DNA from: a virus
Length of the DNA stretch: 62,713 nt
Direction: 5' to 3' (one strand)
IMG/VR virus record: IMGVR_UViG_3300028892_001101
Location: 1 to 62,713 of that record
Every line of letters starts with the position of its first letter. Within the stretch, counting starts at the first letter, position 1. A program made the position numbers and the translations under genes. The notes under the pieces were generated by a model that worked only from the letters and a program-made list of their open reading frames with translations, was not told the DNA's origin and did no database searches. Positions 31,188 through 39,501 of this stretch are shown one piece after another.

Positions 31188-31893
31188 TTTTACCGTGGGC
31201 AGTTTGTTTGCTGGAGTGGGCGGGCTGGACTTGGGTCTTCAACGCGCTGGGTTTCAAATCAAATGGCAAGTAGAACTGGACGACTTCTGCCGCCGAGTGT
31301 TGGAGAAGCATTGGCCAGACGTGAGGAGGTGGGACGACGTGACCACCTTCCCGCCGGCAAGCTGGGCAGAGGAGCACCTGGCTGTGGATTTAATTTGTGC
31401 GGGTTTCCCGTGTCAAGATATTTCAATCGCAGGAAATAAAGAAGGGCTCAAGGGGGAAAGGAGCGCGCTGTTCTATGAAGTCATTCGCTTGGTTGGACAC
31501 CTCCGACCCCGAATCTGTTTGTTGGAAAACGTATCGGCGTTACTTGGTCGGGGGTTGGGAATCGTACTCTCGGAACTGGCCGCGCTCGGGTTTGATGCGG
31601 AGTGGCATTGCATACCAGCGTCGGCCCTTGGTGCGCCTCATGAGAGGGACAGAATTTTCGTCATTGCTACCAACACCGACGGTGCAGGACTCGGCCAACA
31701 ACGCCGGCCCAAGTCAATATGCAAGAAACTCGCTTCCACTGAACGCAGTGGCTGGTGGGCCACTGAATCCGAATTGGATAGAGTATCTGATGGGTTTCCC
31801 GGACGGGTGGACAGACTTAAAGCGCTAGGCAACTCAGTCGTTCCGCAGGTGGCGGAGTACCTGGGCAATCAAATTATGAGGAGGATGACATGA
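31180..31893 (+). CDS. DNA C5-cytosine methyltransferase
   Basis: 237 residues from GTG 31180. Motif I 'VGSLFAGVGGLDLGLQRAG' binds S-adenosylmethionine; motif IV 'CAGFPCQDISIAG' has the catalytic Cys; motif VI 'LLENVSALL'; motif VIII 'HERDRIFVIA'; motif X 'LKALGNSVVPQVAEYL'. The target-recognition region is very short, so the enzyme is minimal. It may protect phage DNA from restriction; the CCTGG-rich region at 3 kb makes CCWGG a target worth testing. A second plausible coding frame overlaps it. Confidence 0.88.
   Translation: MNDFTVGSLFAGVGGLDLGLQRAGFQIKWQVELDDFCRRVLEKHWPDVRRWDDVTTFPPASWAEEHLAVDLICAGFPCQDISIAGNKEGLKGERSALFYEVIRLVGHLRPRICLLENVSALLGRGLGIVLSELAALGFDAEWHCIPASALGAPHERDRIFVIATNTDGAGLGQQRRPKSICKKLASTERSGWWATESELDRVSDGFPGRVDRLKALGNSVVPQVAEYLGNQIMRRMT
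31475..31828 (+). CDS. Overlapping second-frame ORF resembling a methyltransferase C-terminal segment
   Basis: In the +1 frame within the C5 methyltransferase gene, ATG 31475 (AAGGAG 11 bases upstream) opens 117 residues. The sequence includes 'WPRSGLMRSGIAYQRRPLV', 'SLLPTPTVQDSANNAG' and 'GPLNPNWIEYLMGFPDGWTD', patterns I recall from annotated phage DNA-methylase proteins. The two frames may both be translated, or one may be a by-product of codon use in the other. Evidence for expression is lacking. Confidence 0.35.
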   Translation: MKSFAWLDTSDPESVCWKTYRRYLVGGWESYSRNWPRSGLMRSGIAYQRRPLVRLMRGTEFSSLLPTPTVQDSANNAGPSQYARNSLPLNAVAGGPLNPNWIEYLMGFPDGWTDLKR

Positions 31894-32342
31894 GCGATTT
31901 CATGTGGCAGAGCAATAAACGATTTGCGGGCTTCAGCACTTGTTTCCGACAGTGGCGAGCGGATATGTCCCACTGCCGGTTCTTACATGGTTACGCCCTG
32001 GCCTTCGATGTTACATTTGAGGGGAGGCTGGATTACAAGAATTGGGTGATGGATTTCGGAGGGGCAGGCGAACTGAAAAAGCAGCTCGCGGACTTCTTTG
32101 ATCATACGACAATAGTGGCAGAGGACGACCCAGCACTGAACGCCTTTATGAAGTTGGACAAGGAAGGGATTATCCAACTGCGAACCATGCCGCATGTCGG
32201 CTGCGAAATGTTTGCCAGACACGTTTTGAAAATGGTGAACAACTTTGTCGCTGCCGAAACGAAGGGGCGTGTTTACGTCACACGGGTGACGTGCATTGAA
32301 ACTGAAAACAACTCGGCTACTTATCGCCGAAGGACAGAATGA
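31890..32342 (+). CDS. queD: QueD-like 6-carboxytetrahydropterin synthase
   Basis: 150 residues. 'CFRQWRADMSHCRFLHGYAL', then 'MDFGGAGELKKQLADFFDHT' and 'PHVGCEMFARHVL' follow the QueD/PTPS layout (zinc ligands, then catalytic triad Cys/Asp/His). The usual HGH is HGY here, as in the phage subgroup. Converts dihydroneopterin triphosphate to CPH4, step two of preQ0 synthesis. Overlaps queE by four bases. Confidence 0.85.
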   Translation: MSDFMWQSNKRFAGFSTCFRQWRADMSHCRFLHGYALAFDVTFEGRLDYKNWVMDFGGAGELKKQLADFFDHTTIVAEDDPALNAFMKLDKEGIIQLRTMPHVGCEMFARHVLKMVNNFVAAETKGRVYVTRVTCIETENNSATYRRRTE

Positions 32343-33037
32343 TGGAAGTGAACAGCCAACCAACCGAAGGATATGCGCCCCCGAACGATGGGCATGTCGA
32401 CATCGTGAAAGTCTGGTTGACCATCCAAGGCGAGGGGCCACAAATTGGGTCGCCCTCTGTTTTCATTCGCCTGGCTGGTTGCAACCTTCAATGCCCGTTC
32501 TGTGATACGGATTACACGAGTTCCCGTACAATGTATTCACCGAGTGAAGTGGTTGAGTTGGTGCGGGCGACCCGTCGGTCAGGATTGGTCGTCTTGACCG
32601 GCGGCGAGCCCATCCGCCAAAACATCGGCCCGATGATTGTGGCGCTACTGGCCGCTGACTACCGAGTCCAAATCGAAACGAATGGGGTGTTGTACCGCGA
32701 CAACATTCCATGGGAAAAGGTGGTTGTTGTTTGCTCCCCCAAGACCCCCAAGATTCACCCCGAGTTGCTGCCTCACATCAATGCGTTGAAGTATGTTCTG
32801 GCTGCTGGCTTCGTGGACGAGGAGGACGGGTTGCCGACCGTAACTCTTGGAGGCATGCCCCCAGCGCGGCCGCCAGACCTCCATCTTGCCAAATCGCTGT
32901 CCACCATCTACATCCAGCCAATGGATGAACAAGACCCAGAGCTGAACCAGAAACACGTTGAAGCTGCCTTGGAATCATGCTATCGATTTGATTATTTGCT
33001 GTGCCTTCAAACGCACAAGTTTATTGGACTGGAATAA
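32339..33037 (+). CDS. queE: QueE, 7-carboxy-7-deazaguanine synthase
   Basis: 232 residues. Radical SAM cluster motif 'GCNLQCPFCDTDY' (CxxxCxxC) near residue 45, 'QGEGPQIGSPSVFIRLAG' before it, 'VVLTGGEP' and 'VQIETNG' after it. Converts CPH4 to CDG. AAGGACAGA precedes the ATG. Confidence 0.88.
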   Translation: MMEVNSQPTEGYAPPNDGHVDIVKVWLTIQGEGPQIGSPSVFIRLAGCNLQCPFCDTDYTSSRTMYSPSEVVELVRATRRSGLVVLTGGEPIRQNIGPMIVALLAADYRVQIETNGVLYRDNIPWEKVVVVCSPKTPKIHPELLPHINALKYVLAAGFVDEEDGLPTVTLGGMPPARPPDLHLAKSLSTIYIQPMDEQDPELNQKHVEAALESCYRFDYLLCLQTHKFIGLE

Positions 33038-33047
33038 GGAGAGGGCA

Positions 33048-33752
33048 ATGGCACGAGTTGACACGGGAATCGTTTCCTTGAGTGGGGGCATGGACTCGAC
33101 CACGGTACTTGCCTCCGCGCTGGCGGCAGGGATGGAGGTGGAGTGCATTGGGTTCTGTTACGGGTCAAAGCACAACCCCTATGAGAACGCCGCTGCCGAA
33201 AAGATTGCCCAGCATTACAACGTCCCCTTCACCCTAATGTCCCTGAACGAATTGATGGCGAACTTCAATTCCAATTTAATGAGTTCGGGAGGGGATATTC
33301 CGGAAGGTCATTACGAGCAGGCAAACATGACGCAAACCGTCATCCCTGGGAGGAACATAATTTTCTCTGCCGTGTTGGCTGGGGTGGCTTGGAACCTTGG
33401 GGCGAATGAAGTCTGGTTGGGGATACATTCTGGCGACCATCAAATCTATCCGGACTGCCGGCCAGAGTTCTTCCAAGCCATGCAATCTGCCATCCACCAC
33501 GGGACAGACGGGAACGTCCGGCTCATGGCCCCCTTCCTGCAAGGCGACAAGACCTCAATCATTGCGTGGGGATACCAACATGACGTTCCCTACAACTTGA
33601 CCCGGACGTGTTACAAAGACCAAGAGGTGGCATGCGGGAAATGTGGCGCCTGCCAAGAACGCCTGGAAGCATTCCACAACAACGAAATCGATGACCCGAT
33701 TGAATATGAATCCCGAGTTATACTACCGAAGGAAGAATGGAGCACCCAATGA
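33048..33752 (+). CDS. queC: QueC, 7-cyano-7-deazaguanine synthase
   Basis: 234 residues from ATG 33048 (AAGGAGAGGGCA). PP-loop 'SLSGGMDSTTVLASAL' near the N-terminus; 'VIPGRNIIFSAVLAGVAW'; C-terminal zinc site 'ACGKCGACQERLEAF'. Converts CDG to preQ0 with ATP and ammonia. Overlaps the next gene (ATGA). Confidence 0.9.
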   Translation: MARVDTGIVSLSGGMDSTTVLASALAAGMEVECIGFCYGSKHNPYENAAAEKIAQHYNVPFTLMSLNELMANFNSNLMSSGGDIPEGHYEQANMTQTVIPGRNIIFSAVLAGVAWNLGANEVWLGIHSGDHQIYPDCRPEFFQAMQSAIHHGTDGNVRLMAPFLQGDKTSIIAWGYQHDVPYNLTRTCYKDQEVACGKCGACQERLEAFHNNEIDDPIEYESRVILPKEEWSTQ

Positions 33753-34711
33753 TTGAACTGTCATGGACGGACATACAACAGAAGGCGAAACGCCTTGTCA
33801 ACACAATGTGCCTCGAGGCACCTGGTCGGGTCGCCACCGCCGCGGAGGGGCAGACCTCGTTCCTGCGCGCCTACCCAATTCCGAGAGGTGGTATCCCTGC
33901 CGCGCTGGCCGTTCAATCAGAAATGTACGGTGAGCACCCGCATCTCTTAACAGATGGGACGTTCACGGGTGGTGGCATGGAACTGGTGGAGTCGCCAGAG
34001 GAGGCGCAATTGTTCATCGACGACATCATTGACTCGGGTGCCACCCGCAAAAAGTTCCGGGAATTGTATCCGGAGAAACCCTTCTATGCCCTGGTGGACA
34101 AAACCCACTTGGACAGCAACCTCGGGCAGGAGTGGGTTCAGTTTCCTTGGGAAAGGATGTCGGGTGAAACCGGCCCAGAGGAAAACATTGTCCGCGTCCT
34201 TGAATACTTGGGTGAAGACCCACGACGGGAAGGGTTGTTGGAAACACCGGCAAGGGTGGTGAAGTCTTATGGGGAGTTGTTTGCCGGTTACAACCAAGAC
34301 CCCCAGAGCGTATTCAAAACATTCGAAAACGACTCGAGTGATGAGATGGTGGTGTTGCGTGGGATTGAATTTCAATCTACCTGTGAACACCACATGATCC
34401 CGTTCTTTGGGACGGCGCACATTGCTTACATCCCCAACGGGCGGATCATTGGGATTAGCAAGTTGGCCCGCTTGTTAGAAATCTATGCTCGGCGATTACA
34501 AATTCAGGAACGCATCTGCCAGCAAATCACAGACGCACTTGACCTGCATCTCAAATGCCTGGGCAGCGCTTGCGTGTTGGAGGCACAGCACTTGTGCATG
34601 GTGGCACGGGGGGTTAAGAAACAGAACGCGACCATGCTGACGTCCTCCTTGTCGGGGGTGTTTCGCAAACCGGAAGTGCGTGCCGAGTTTATGGCGCTGA
34701 TTCGAAAGTAA
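33749..34711 (+). CDS. folE: Phosphoribosyltransferase-like domain fused to GTP cyclohydrolase I
   Basis: 320 residues from ATG 33749. Residues about 1-135 form a PRTase-like fold: 'AYPIPRGGIPAALAV' and the PRPP motif 'LFIDDIIDSGATRKKF'. Residues about 150-320 are GTP cyclohydrolase I: 'LGEDPRREGLLETPARVVKS', 'FQSTCEHHMIPFFGTAHIAY', 'GISKLARLLEIYARRLQIQE' and 'CLGSACVLEAQHLCMVARG'. FolE makes the first precursor of 7-deazaguanines. The PRTase fusion is unusual; it may act on a base intermediate. Confidence 0.87.
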   Translation: MIELSWTDIQQKAKRLVNTMCLEAPGRVATAAEGQTSFLRAYPIPRGGIPAALAVQSEMYGEHPHLLTDGTFTGGGMELVESPEEAQLFIDDIIDSGATRKKFRELYPEKPFYALVDKTHLDSNLGQEWVQFPWERMSGETGPEENIVRVLEYLGEDPRREGLLETPARVVKSYGELFAGYNQDPQSVFKTFENDSSDEMVVLRGIEFQSTCEHHMIPFFGTAHIAYIPNGRIIGISKLARLLEIYARRLQIQERICQQITDALDLHLKCLGSACVLEAQHLCMVARGVKKQNATMLTSSLSGVFRKPEVRAEFMALIRK

Positions 34712-34715
34712 CCTC

Positions 34716-35864
34716 ATGATCATTTTCTATTCCGGGGAGGGCAGCAGGAGCAATCCCGAAATCACACTCGCCGACGACGCAACTCTCATGCTGACCTTCC
34801 ATGACATGGTAGGCAGCGGGCGCCCCACCAAACGGTTCCAAGCAATCCTGGATGAGATTAGCCGCCGCAATTCGCCACCGTGGCAACCTCGGGAGGGGGT
34901 TCGGCCGGAGGACATCGCCCACCTAGAGACAAGGGACATCCCAGTGGGCGTTCCATCCTGCCATTTCTTTGATTCCGGGTCGTTCACCTTGTGGACACGG
35001 GCTGAGGAGTTCGCAAGGGAAAACCGTTGCGGGGAATGGGAGTTCTACGACACGGATGAATTCTGGTCGTACGTTGATTCGTACGTCGAATTCATTAACA
35101 AGTACCAGCAGGGGATTGACCACTATGCCAACATCGACGTGCTTCCCTTCCGAGGCCAACTCAAGGCGCCCAAGGACAAAACATCCCACAAGCTTACCTG
35201 GCGCAACCAAGTAGAACTGGAGAAGCGTGGCCTCACGCCTGTTCCCGTTGTTCATTACAAGGCGCCAATGAGTGTCTTGGAACGCTACTTGAAAAAGGGA
35301 TACGAATACATCGGACTCGGTGGCCTTGTGGGCAGTGTAATGCAAGACTCTTGCCAAGGTTGGGTCGACCGCTGCTTCAATATCATTTGTGATACAAAGG
35401 ACAGACTGCCGGCGGTGGACGTGCATGGGTTCGGTGTCACAGGATTTAATATGATGACATCGTATCCCTGGCACTCCGTTGATTCGACCAGTTGGACGAA
35501 GATGGGCGCCTATGGCAACCTCCTTGTCCCGCACAAGCGTGGGGGCCAGTTTGTATTCGACCGGCAACCGTATCTCATCTCGGTGTCGTTCGAGTCCCCC
35601 AAAATCAAAACGCCATACCACCTCCTCAACTTAACTAAAGGCGACCGGCAAATCGTAGAGGAGTGGTTGGAGTTCCTCGACATACCCTTGGGCGAATGGC
35701 ATTACGATGAGGAGGGGAAACCCGTAGAGGAAACGAAGGGCATTGTGACCCACCATACTCACCGCCGTGTTGCCAACCTGCTGTTCTTTGAGGAATCACG
35801 AAAACAAATTGAACTCAAACCATTCCAAAGCACCCGCCCCAAGGGGTTCGGGTTCTTGCAATAA
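34716..35864 (+). CDS. dpdA: DpdA-like DNA 7-deazaguanine transglycosylase
   Basis: 382 residues. TGT-like barrel signatures: 'CHFFDSGSFTLW', 'DHYANIDVLPF', 'GYEYIGLGGLVGS', 'VDVHGFGVTGFNMM' and 'WHSVDSTSW'. In phages DpdA exchanges guanine in DNA for a 7-deazaguanine base. With queD, queE, queC and folE upstream and no queF seen, the expected base is preQ0, although further tailoring is possible. Shine-Dalgarno weak; four bases after folE. Confidence 0.87.
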   Translation: MIIFYSGEGSRSNPEITLADDATLMLTFHDMVGSGRPTKRFQAILDEISRRNSPPWQPREGVRPEDIAHLETRDIPVGVPSCHFFDSGSFTLWTRAEEFARENRCGEWEFYDTDEFWSYVDSYVEFINKYQQGIDHYANIDVLPFRGQLKAPKDKTSHKLTWRNQVELEKRGLTPVPVVHYKAPMSVLERYLKKGYEYIGLGGLVGSVMQDSCQGWVDRCFNIICDTKDRLPAVDVHGFGVTGFNMMTSYPWHSVDSTSWTKMGAYGNLLVPHKRGGQFVFDRQPYLISVSFESPKIKTPYHLLNLTKGDRQIVEEWLEFLDIPLGEWHYDEEGKPVEETKGIVTHHTHRRVANLLFFEESRKQIELKPFQSTRPKGFGFLQ

Positions 35865-35876
35865 GGAGAAGCACAA

Positions 35877-36911
35877 ATGGGAACAACCCAGCAAGTCAAC
35901 CGTGAGAAACTTCTACAACAACTCGAGTCCGTGCAAGCGGGGCTGTCCTCCCGGGAGGTCATGGAACAGTCCTCTTGCTTCGTCTTTCAGAACGGGACTG
36001 TCCAAACTTACAACGACGAAATAGCGTGCAAGCAGGATTGCGTTTTGACAATGAGCGGCGCAGTGCAAGCGGAACCGTTGCTTGGTATCCTTCGGAAGTT
36101 GCCCGAGGACATGGTGGGCGTAACTGGCACCGAGGAGGAGTTCATAATTGAAGGCAAGAGACGAAAAGCTGGCATCCGAATGGAGCAGGAAATCCTCCTA
36201 CCCATTGAACGCATTGAACAGCCAGACGAATGGAAAGACCTGCCAGAAGAATTCAATGACGCTGTTCAAATTGTTATCCAATGCGCCGGCGACGACGAGT
36301 CCCAATTCCGCCTGACGTGCCTCCACCTTACTCCACACCACATCGAAGCGAGCGACAACTTCCAAGTCTCCCGCTACACGTTGGAGACAACCATAAAAGA
36401 ATCAACCCTGGTGAGGCGGGACAGCATTAAACATATCGTCGAACTCGGCATGACCCAATTCTGTGAAACGGAAACCTGGATTCATTTCCGCAACCCAACT
36501 GGCCTCACGTTGTCCTGCCGGCGCTACGTCGACGAGGCAAGCGACTTCCCAGACCTAACTCCCATCATTAACTTCAAGGGGGAACCCACCACCTTGCCAA
36601 CTGGCCTGGTGGAAGCGGTGGAAAAGGCAGAGGTTTTCTCTTCGGAAAACACCGACGACAACCAAGTGACAATCCAGTTGAAGTCCGGCAAACTCCGCAT
36701 CCGTGGGGAGGGGAACTTCGGGTGGTTCACAGAGGTTAAGAATTTGAAGTACAAGGGGAGCAGCCTAAGCTTCCGCATCTCACCGAAGCTGCTGGCCGAC
36801 CTTGTGTCCCGTCACAACGAGTGTGAAATCACATCCGATAGACTGAAGGTGGATGGTGGGAACTTTGTCTACGTCACCAGCCTAAGCATTCACGAAACGG
36901 ACAACGCATGA
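35877..36911 (+). CDS. Sliding clamp (DnaN-like)
   Basis: 344 residues, AAGGAGAAGCACAA before the ATG. Three repeated clamp-like domains of about 110 residues with alternating strands; recognisable parts are 'RLTCLHLTPHHIEASDNFQV' and 'GLVEAVEKAEVFSSENTDDN'. It is diverged from cellular DnaN but lies beside polymerase and clamp-loader genes. Tethers the polymerase to DNA. Confidence 0.72.
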   Translation: MGTTQQVNREKLLQQLESVQAGLSSREVMEQSSCFVFQNGTVQTYNDEIACKQDCVLTMSGAVQAEPLLGILRKLPEDMVGVTGTEEEFIIEGKRRKAGIRMEQEILLPIERIEQPDEWKDLPEEFNDAVQIVIQCAGDDESQFRLTCLHLTPHHIEASDNFQVSRYTLETTIKESTLVRRDSIKHIVELGMTQFCETETWIHFRNPTGLTLSCRRYVDEASDFPDLTPIINFKGEPTTLPTGLVEAVEKAEVFSSENTDDNQVTIQLKSGKLRIRGEGNFGWFTEVKNLKYKGSSLSFRISPKLLADLVSRHNECEITSDRLKVDGGNFVYVTSLSIHETDNA

Positions 36912-38125
36912 GCGGGTTCTTTTCAAGTTCCGTTCTTGATTCAAAACCACCCACAAGCCTCATTCCTAAATGCGGGGCATGTGGTCTGTATAAGAAATGC
37001 CAGTCCCCCAAACTTGAACCCGTGGGGCAAGGCAAGCGGAAGGTTTTGATTGTATACGAGGCGCCTTGTGATAACGACGACACCGCTGGGCGGTTGTTGT
37101 CCCGACCGAATAGTTCCCTGCCACTGGAAACAGCCATTCGGAAATGCTCGGGAGATATCTTACGGGACTGCTGGGTGACAACCGCATTGATCTGCCATAC
37201 CGGAGGCAAGCCGCCCACCCCCGATCAGATAGACTACTGCCGACCCAACCTTATCAAGACAATCAACACGCTCCAACCCAATGTGATCATCCCCTTGGGA
37301 ACCGCTGGCGTGGGGTCGCTACTTCCTTATATCTGGAAGGGGAGCATTGGCGTTTCAAATCGGTGGTTCGGTTTGCAAATCCCCTGCCAGGAATTAAATG
37401 CGTGGGTCTGCCCTTCGTACTCGCCCGCCTATGTGAACCACGCCATCAACAGCAACCACATGAAAGCGCCAGTCCTCCGAATCCATTTCAACAAACATAT
37501 TGCCAACGCATTAAAACACGATGGCAAACCGTGGGACACGGTTCCGGATTACCGCAAGGAAATAACCATTGTCCAAGAACCAAGAAAAGCTGCTGCCCAA
37601 ATTCGCAAGATGATTAAACGGGGAGGGGCGGTGGCCTTTGATTACGAAACAGACCGCATCAAACCAGACAACAAAGAATCCCGCATTGTGTCCGCTAGTG
37701 TCTGTTGGAGGGGCAAACATACCATCGCCTTCCCTTGGCATGGGGACGCCGTCACAGCGGTGGGTGAACTGCTGCGTTCCCCACTTCCCAAGATTGGCTG
37801 CAACTTGAAATTCGAAGACCGTTGGACACGGCGACACCTCGGCCATCGAGTTCGGAATTGGTACTGGGACACCATGCTCGCAGCCCATGTGATCGACAAC
37901 CAACCGGGAATCACGAGTATAAAGTTCCAAGCCTTCGCCTTGCTGGGCGCACCAAGTTACGACGGTCACATCAAAAAGTTCTTGCAGGGGATAAGGGGGC
38001 AGGAGAGCAACCAGATTGATCTAATCGAAACGAAAGACCTGCTGCTTTACAACGGACTCGATTCCCTGTTGCAGTACAAGGTCGCCATCAAACAAATGGA
38101 AATCCTGGAACACCCGCTGCCATGA
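36908..38125 (+). CDS. Uracil-DNA glycosylase-like domain fused to 3'-5' exonuclease
   Basis: 405 residues. N-terminal 200: 'KCGACGLYKKCQSPKL' (Fe-S type cysteines), 'VLIVYEAPCDNDD', 'CWVTTALICHTGGK' and 'VIIPLGTAGV', as in family 4/5-like UDG. C-terminal 180: proofreading exonuclease with 'AFDYETDRI' (Exo I), 'GCNLKFEDRW' (Exo II) and 'YNGLDSLLQYKV' (Exo III). The polymerase domain is in the next gene, overlapping by four bases. Odd: the exonuclease is joined to a glycosylase and separate from the polymerase. Confidence 0.8.
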   Translation: MSGFFSSSVLDSKPPTSLIPKCGACGLYKKCQSPKLEPVGQGKRKVLIVYEAPCDNDDTAGRLLSRPNSSLPLETAIRKCSGDILRDCWVTTALICHTGGKPPTPDQIDYCRPNLIKTINTLQPNVIIPLGTAGVGSLLPYIWKGSIGVSNRWFGLQIPCQELNAWVCPSYSPAYVNHAINSNHMKAPVLRIHFNKHIANALKHDGKPWDTVPDYRKEITIVQEPRKAAAQIRKMIKRGGAVAFDYETDRIKPDNKESRIVSASVCWRGKHTIAFPWHGDAVTAVGELLRSPLPKIGCNLKFEDRWTRRHLGHRVRNWYWDTMLAAHVIDNQPGITSIKFQAFALLGAPSYDGHIKKFLQGIRGQESNQIDLIETKDLLLYNGLDSLLQYKVAIKQMEILEHPLP

Positions 38126-39501
38126 AACCAACCACCGCTGACGCCTACCGATTGCTTCACGATGGCTGCATTGCGCTGGCCAACGTCGAGGCCAATGGAA
38201 TGCGGGTTGATGTGGAGTATCTAAACACCACGTCCGAAGAGATAGGCCAGCAGATCGCAGCAGGGGAGGCCGAATTAAGAGGGATGGAGGTCTACCGTGT
38301 CTGGCGGCGGGAATACGGCGCCCGGGCAAACCTGGGAAGCCGGGAGCAGCTTGGGAACATCCTATTCAACATCATGGGGCATAAGTGTTCCTCCTTCACA
38401 AAGACCGGCAGGCCCAAGACAGACGGTTCCTCGTTTGAAAACATTGATGAGCCGTTTGTTGTCCGCTACTTGGAATTGGAAAAGATAAAGAAGGTTCGGA
38501 ACACCTTCTTGGCGGGCATTAAACGGGAGGTCTGTGATGGTTACTTGCATCCCGTGTTCAACTTGCACACCGTGCAAACCTACCGCAGCAGTTCGGACAG
38601 CCCCAACTTCCAGAACTTCCCTATTCGCGACCCAAGGATGGGCGAGGTGATTCGTCGTTGCTTCATACCACGTGAAGGCCACCACATTGTCGAAATTGAT
38701 TACAGCGGCATCGAGGTTCGGGTTGCTGCCTGCTACCACAAAGACCCGTCAATGGTTTCCTATATTGAAGACCCTTCCAAGGATATGCATCGGGACATGG
38801 CGGCGGAGTGTTACAAGTGCCACCCCACTCAAGTCTCTAAGTGGATGCGGTATTGCGGAAAGAATATGTTCGTCTTCCCACAATTCTATGGCGACTATTA
38901 CATCAACAACGCCCGGGCGTTGTGGGAGGCCATCGGTAAGATGAACCACCGTATCGAGGACACCCCACTCAAAGACCACCTGCGTGAAAACGGGATCAGT
39001 TCCCTGGGCGCCTGCAATCCAAAACAACCCCCTCGTCGTGGGACGTTTGAACACCACATCAAATCCGTGGAGAAGAATTTCTGGGGAGAGCGGTTCCAAG
39101 TTTATGATGCATGGAAGAAAAAGTGGTGGGAGAAATACTTGCGACAAGGTGGGTTCACAACCCTGACAGGGTTTCGCATCGATGGCGTTTATGGGCGGAA
39201 CGACGTTATCAATTATCCGGTTCAAGGGTCAGCGTTTCACTGCCTGCTGTGGTCGCTTATCCGCCTCAACAAATGGCTTGGCAAAAACAGGATGCGTTCT
39301 AAAATCGTTGGGCAGATTCACGATAGTATTGTGGGGGATGTCCATGAGGATGAGTTGGGTGCCTACCTCACCACCGCAAAACAAATAATGACGGAAGACT
39401 TGCGGGCAGCGTGGCCGTGGATAATCACTCCGCTGGAAGTGGAGGCAGAAGTCACACCCGTGAATGGGACGTGGCATGAGAAAAAGGAAATGGAAATTTA
39501 G
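38122..39501 (+). CDS. polA: DNA polymerase I-type polymerase domain
   Basis: 459 residues with no exonuclease domain. Motif A 'IVEIDYSGIEVRVAA' (about residue 190), a motif-B-like helix 'WMRYCGKNMFVFPQFYG' (about 243) and motif C 'VGQIHDSIVGDV' (about 400). Motif C reads HDS rather than HDE, a variant known in phage family A enzymes. 'TYRSSSDSPNFQNFP' before motif A is typical. Replicates the phage genome with the exonuclease supplied by the upstream protein. Confidence 0.9.
   Translation: MKPTTADAYRLLHDGCIALANVEANGMRVDVEYLNTTSEEIGQQIAAGEAELRGMEVYRVWRREYGARANLGSREQLGNILFNIMGHKCSSFTKTGRPKTDGSSFENIDEPFVVRYLELEKIKKVRNTFLAGIKREVCDGYLHPVFNLHTVQTYRSSSDSPNFQNFPIRDPRMGEVIRRCFIPREGHHIVEIDYSGIEVRVAACYHKDPSMVSYIEDPSKDMHRDMAAECYKCHPTQVSKWMRYCGKNMFVFPQFYGDYYINNARALWEAIGKMNHRIEDTPLKDHLRENGISSLGACNPKQPPRRGTFEHHIKSVEKNFWGERFQVYDAWKKKWWEKYLRQGGFTTLTGFRIDGVYGRNDVINYPVQGSAFHCLLWSLIRLNKWLGKNRMRSKIVGQIHDSIVGDVHEDELGAYLTTAKQIMTEDLRAAWPWIITPLEVEAEVTPVNGTWHEKKEMEI

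Noticed and set aside
37909-37925. Another CGAGTATAAAG promoter-like box
   Set aside because: It lies inside the UDG-exonuclease coding region with no gene start nearby.
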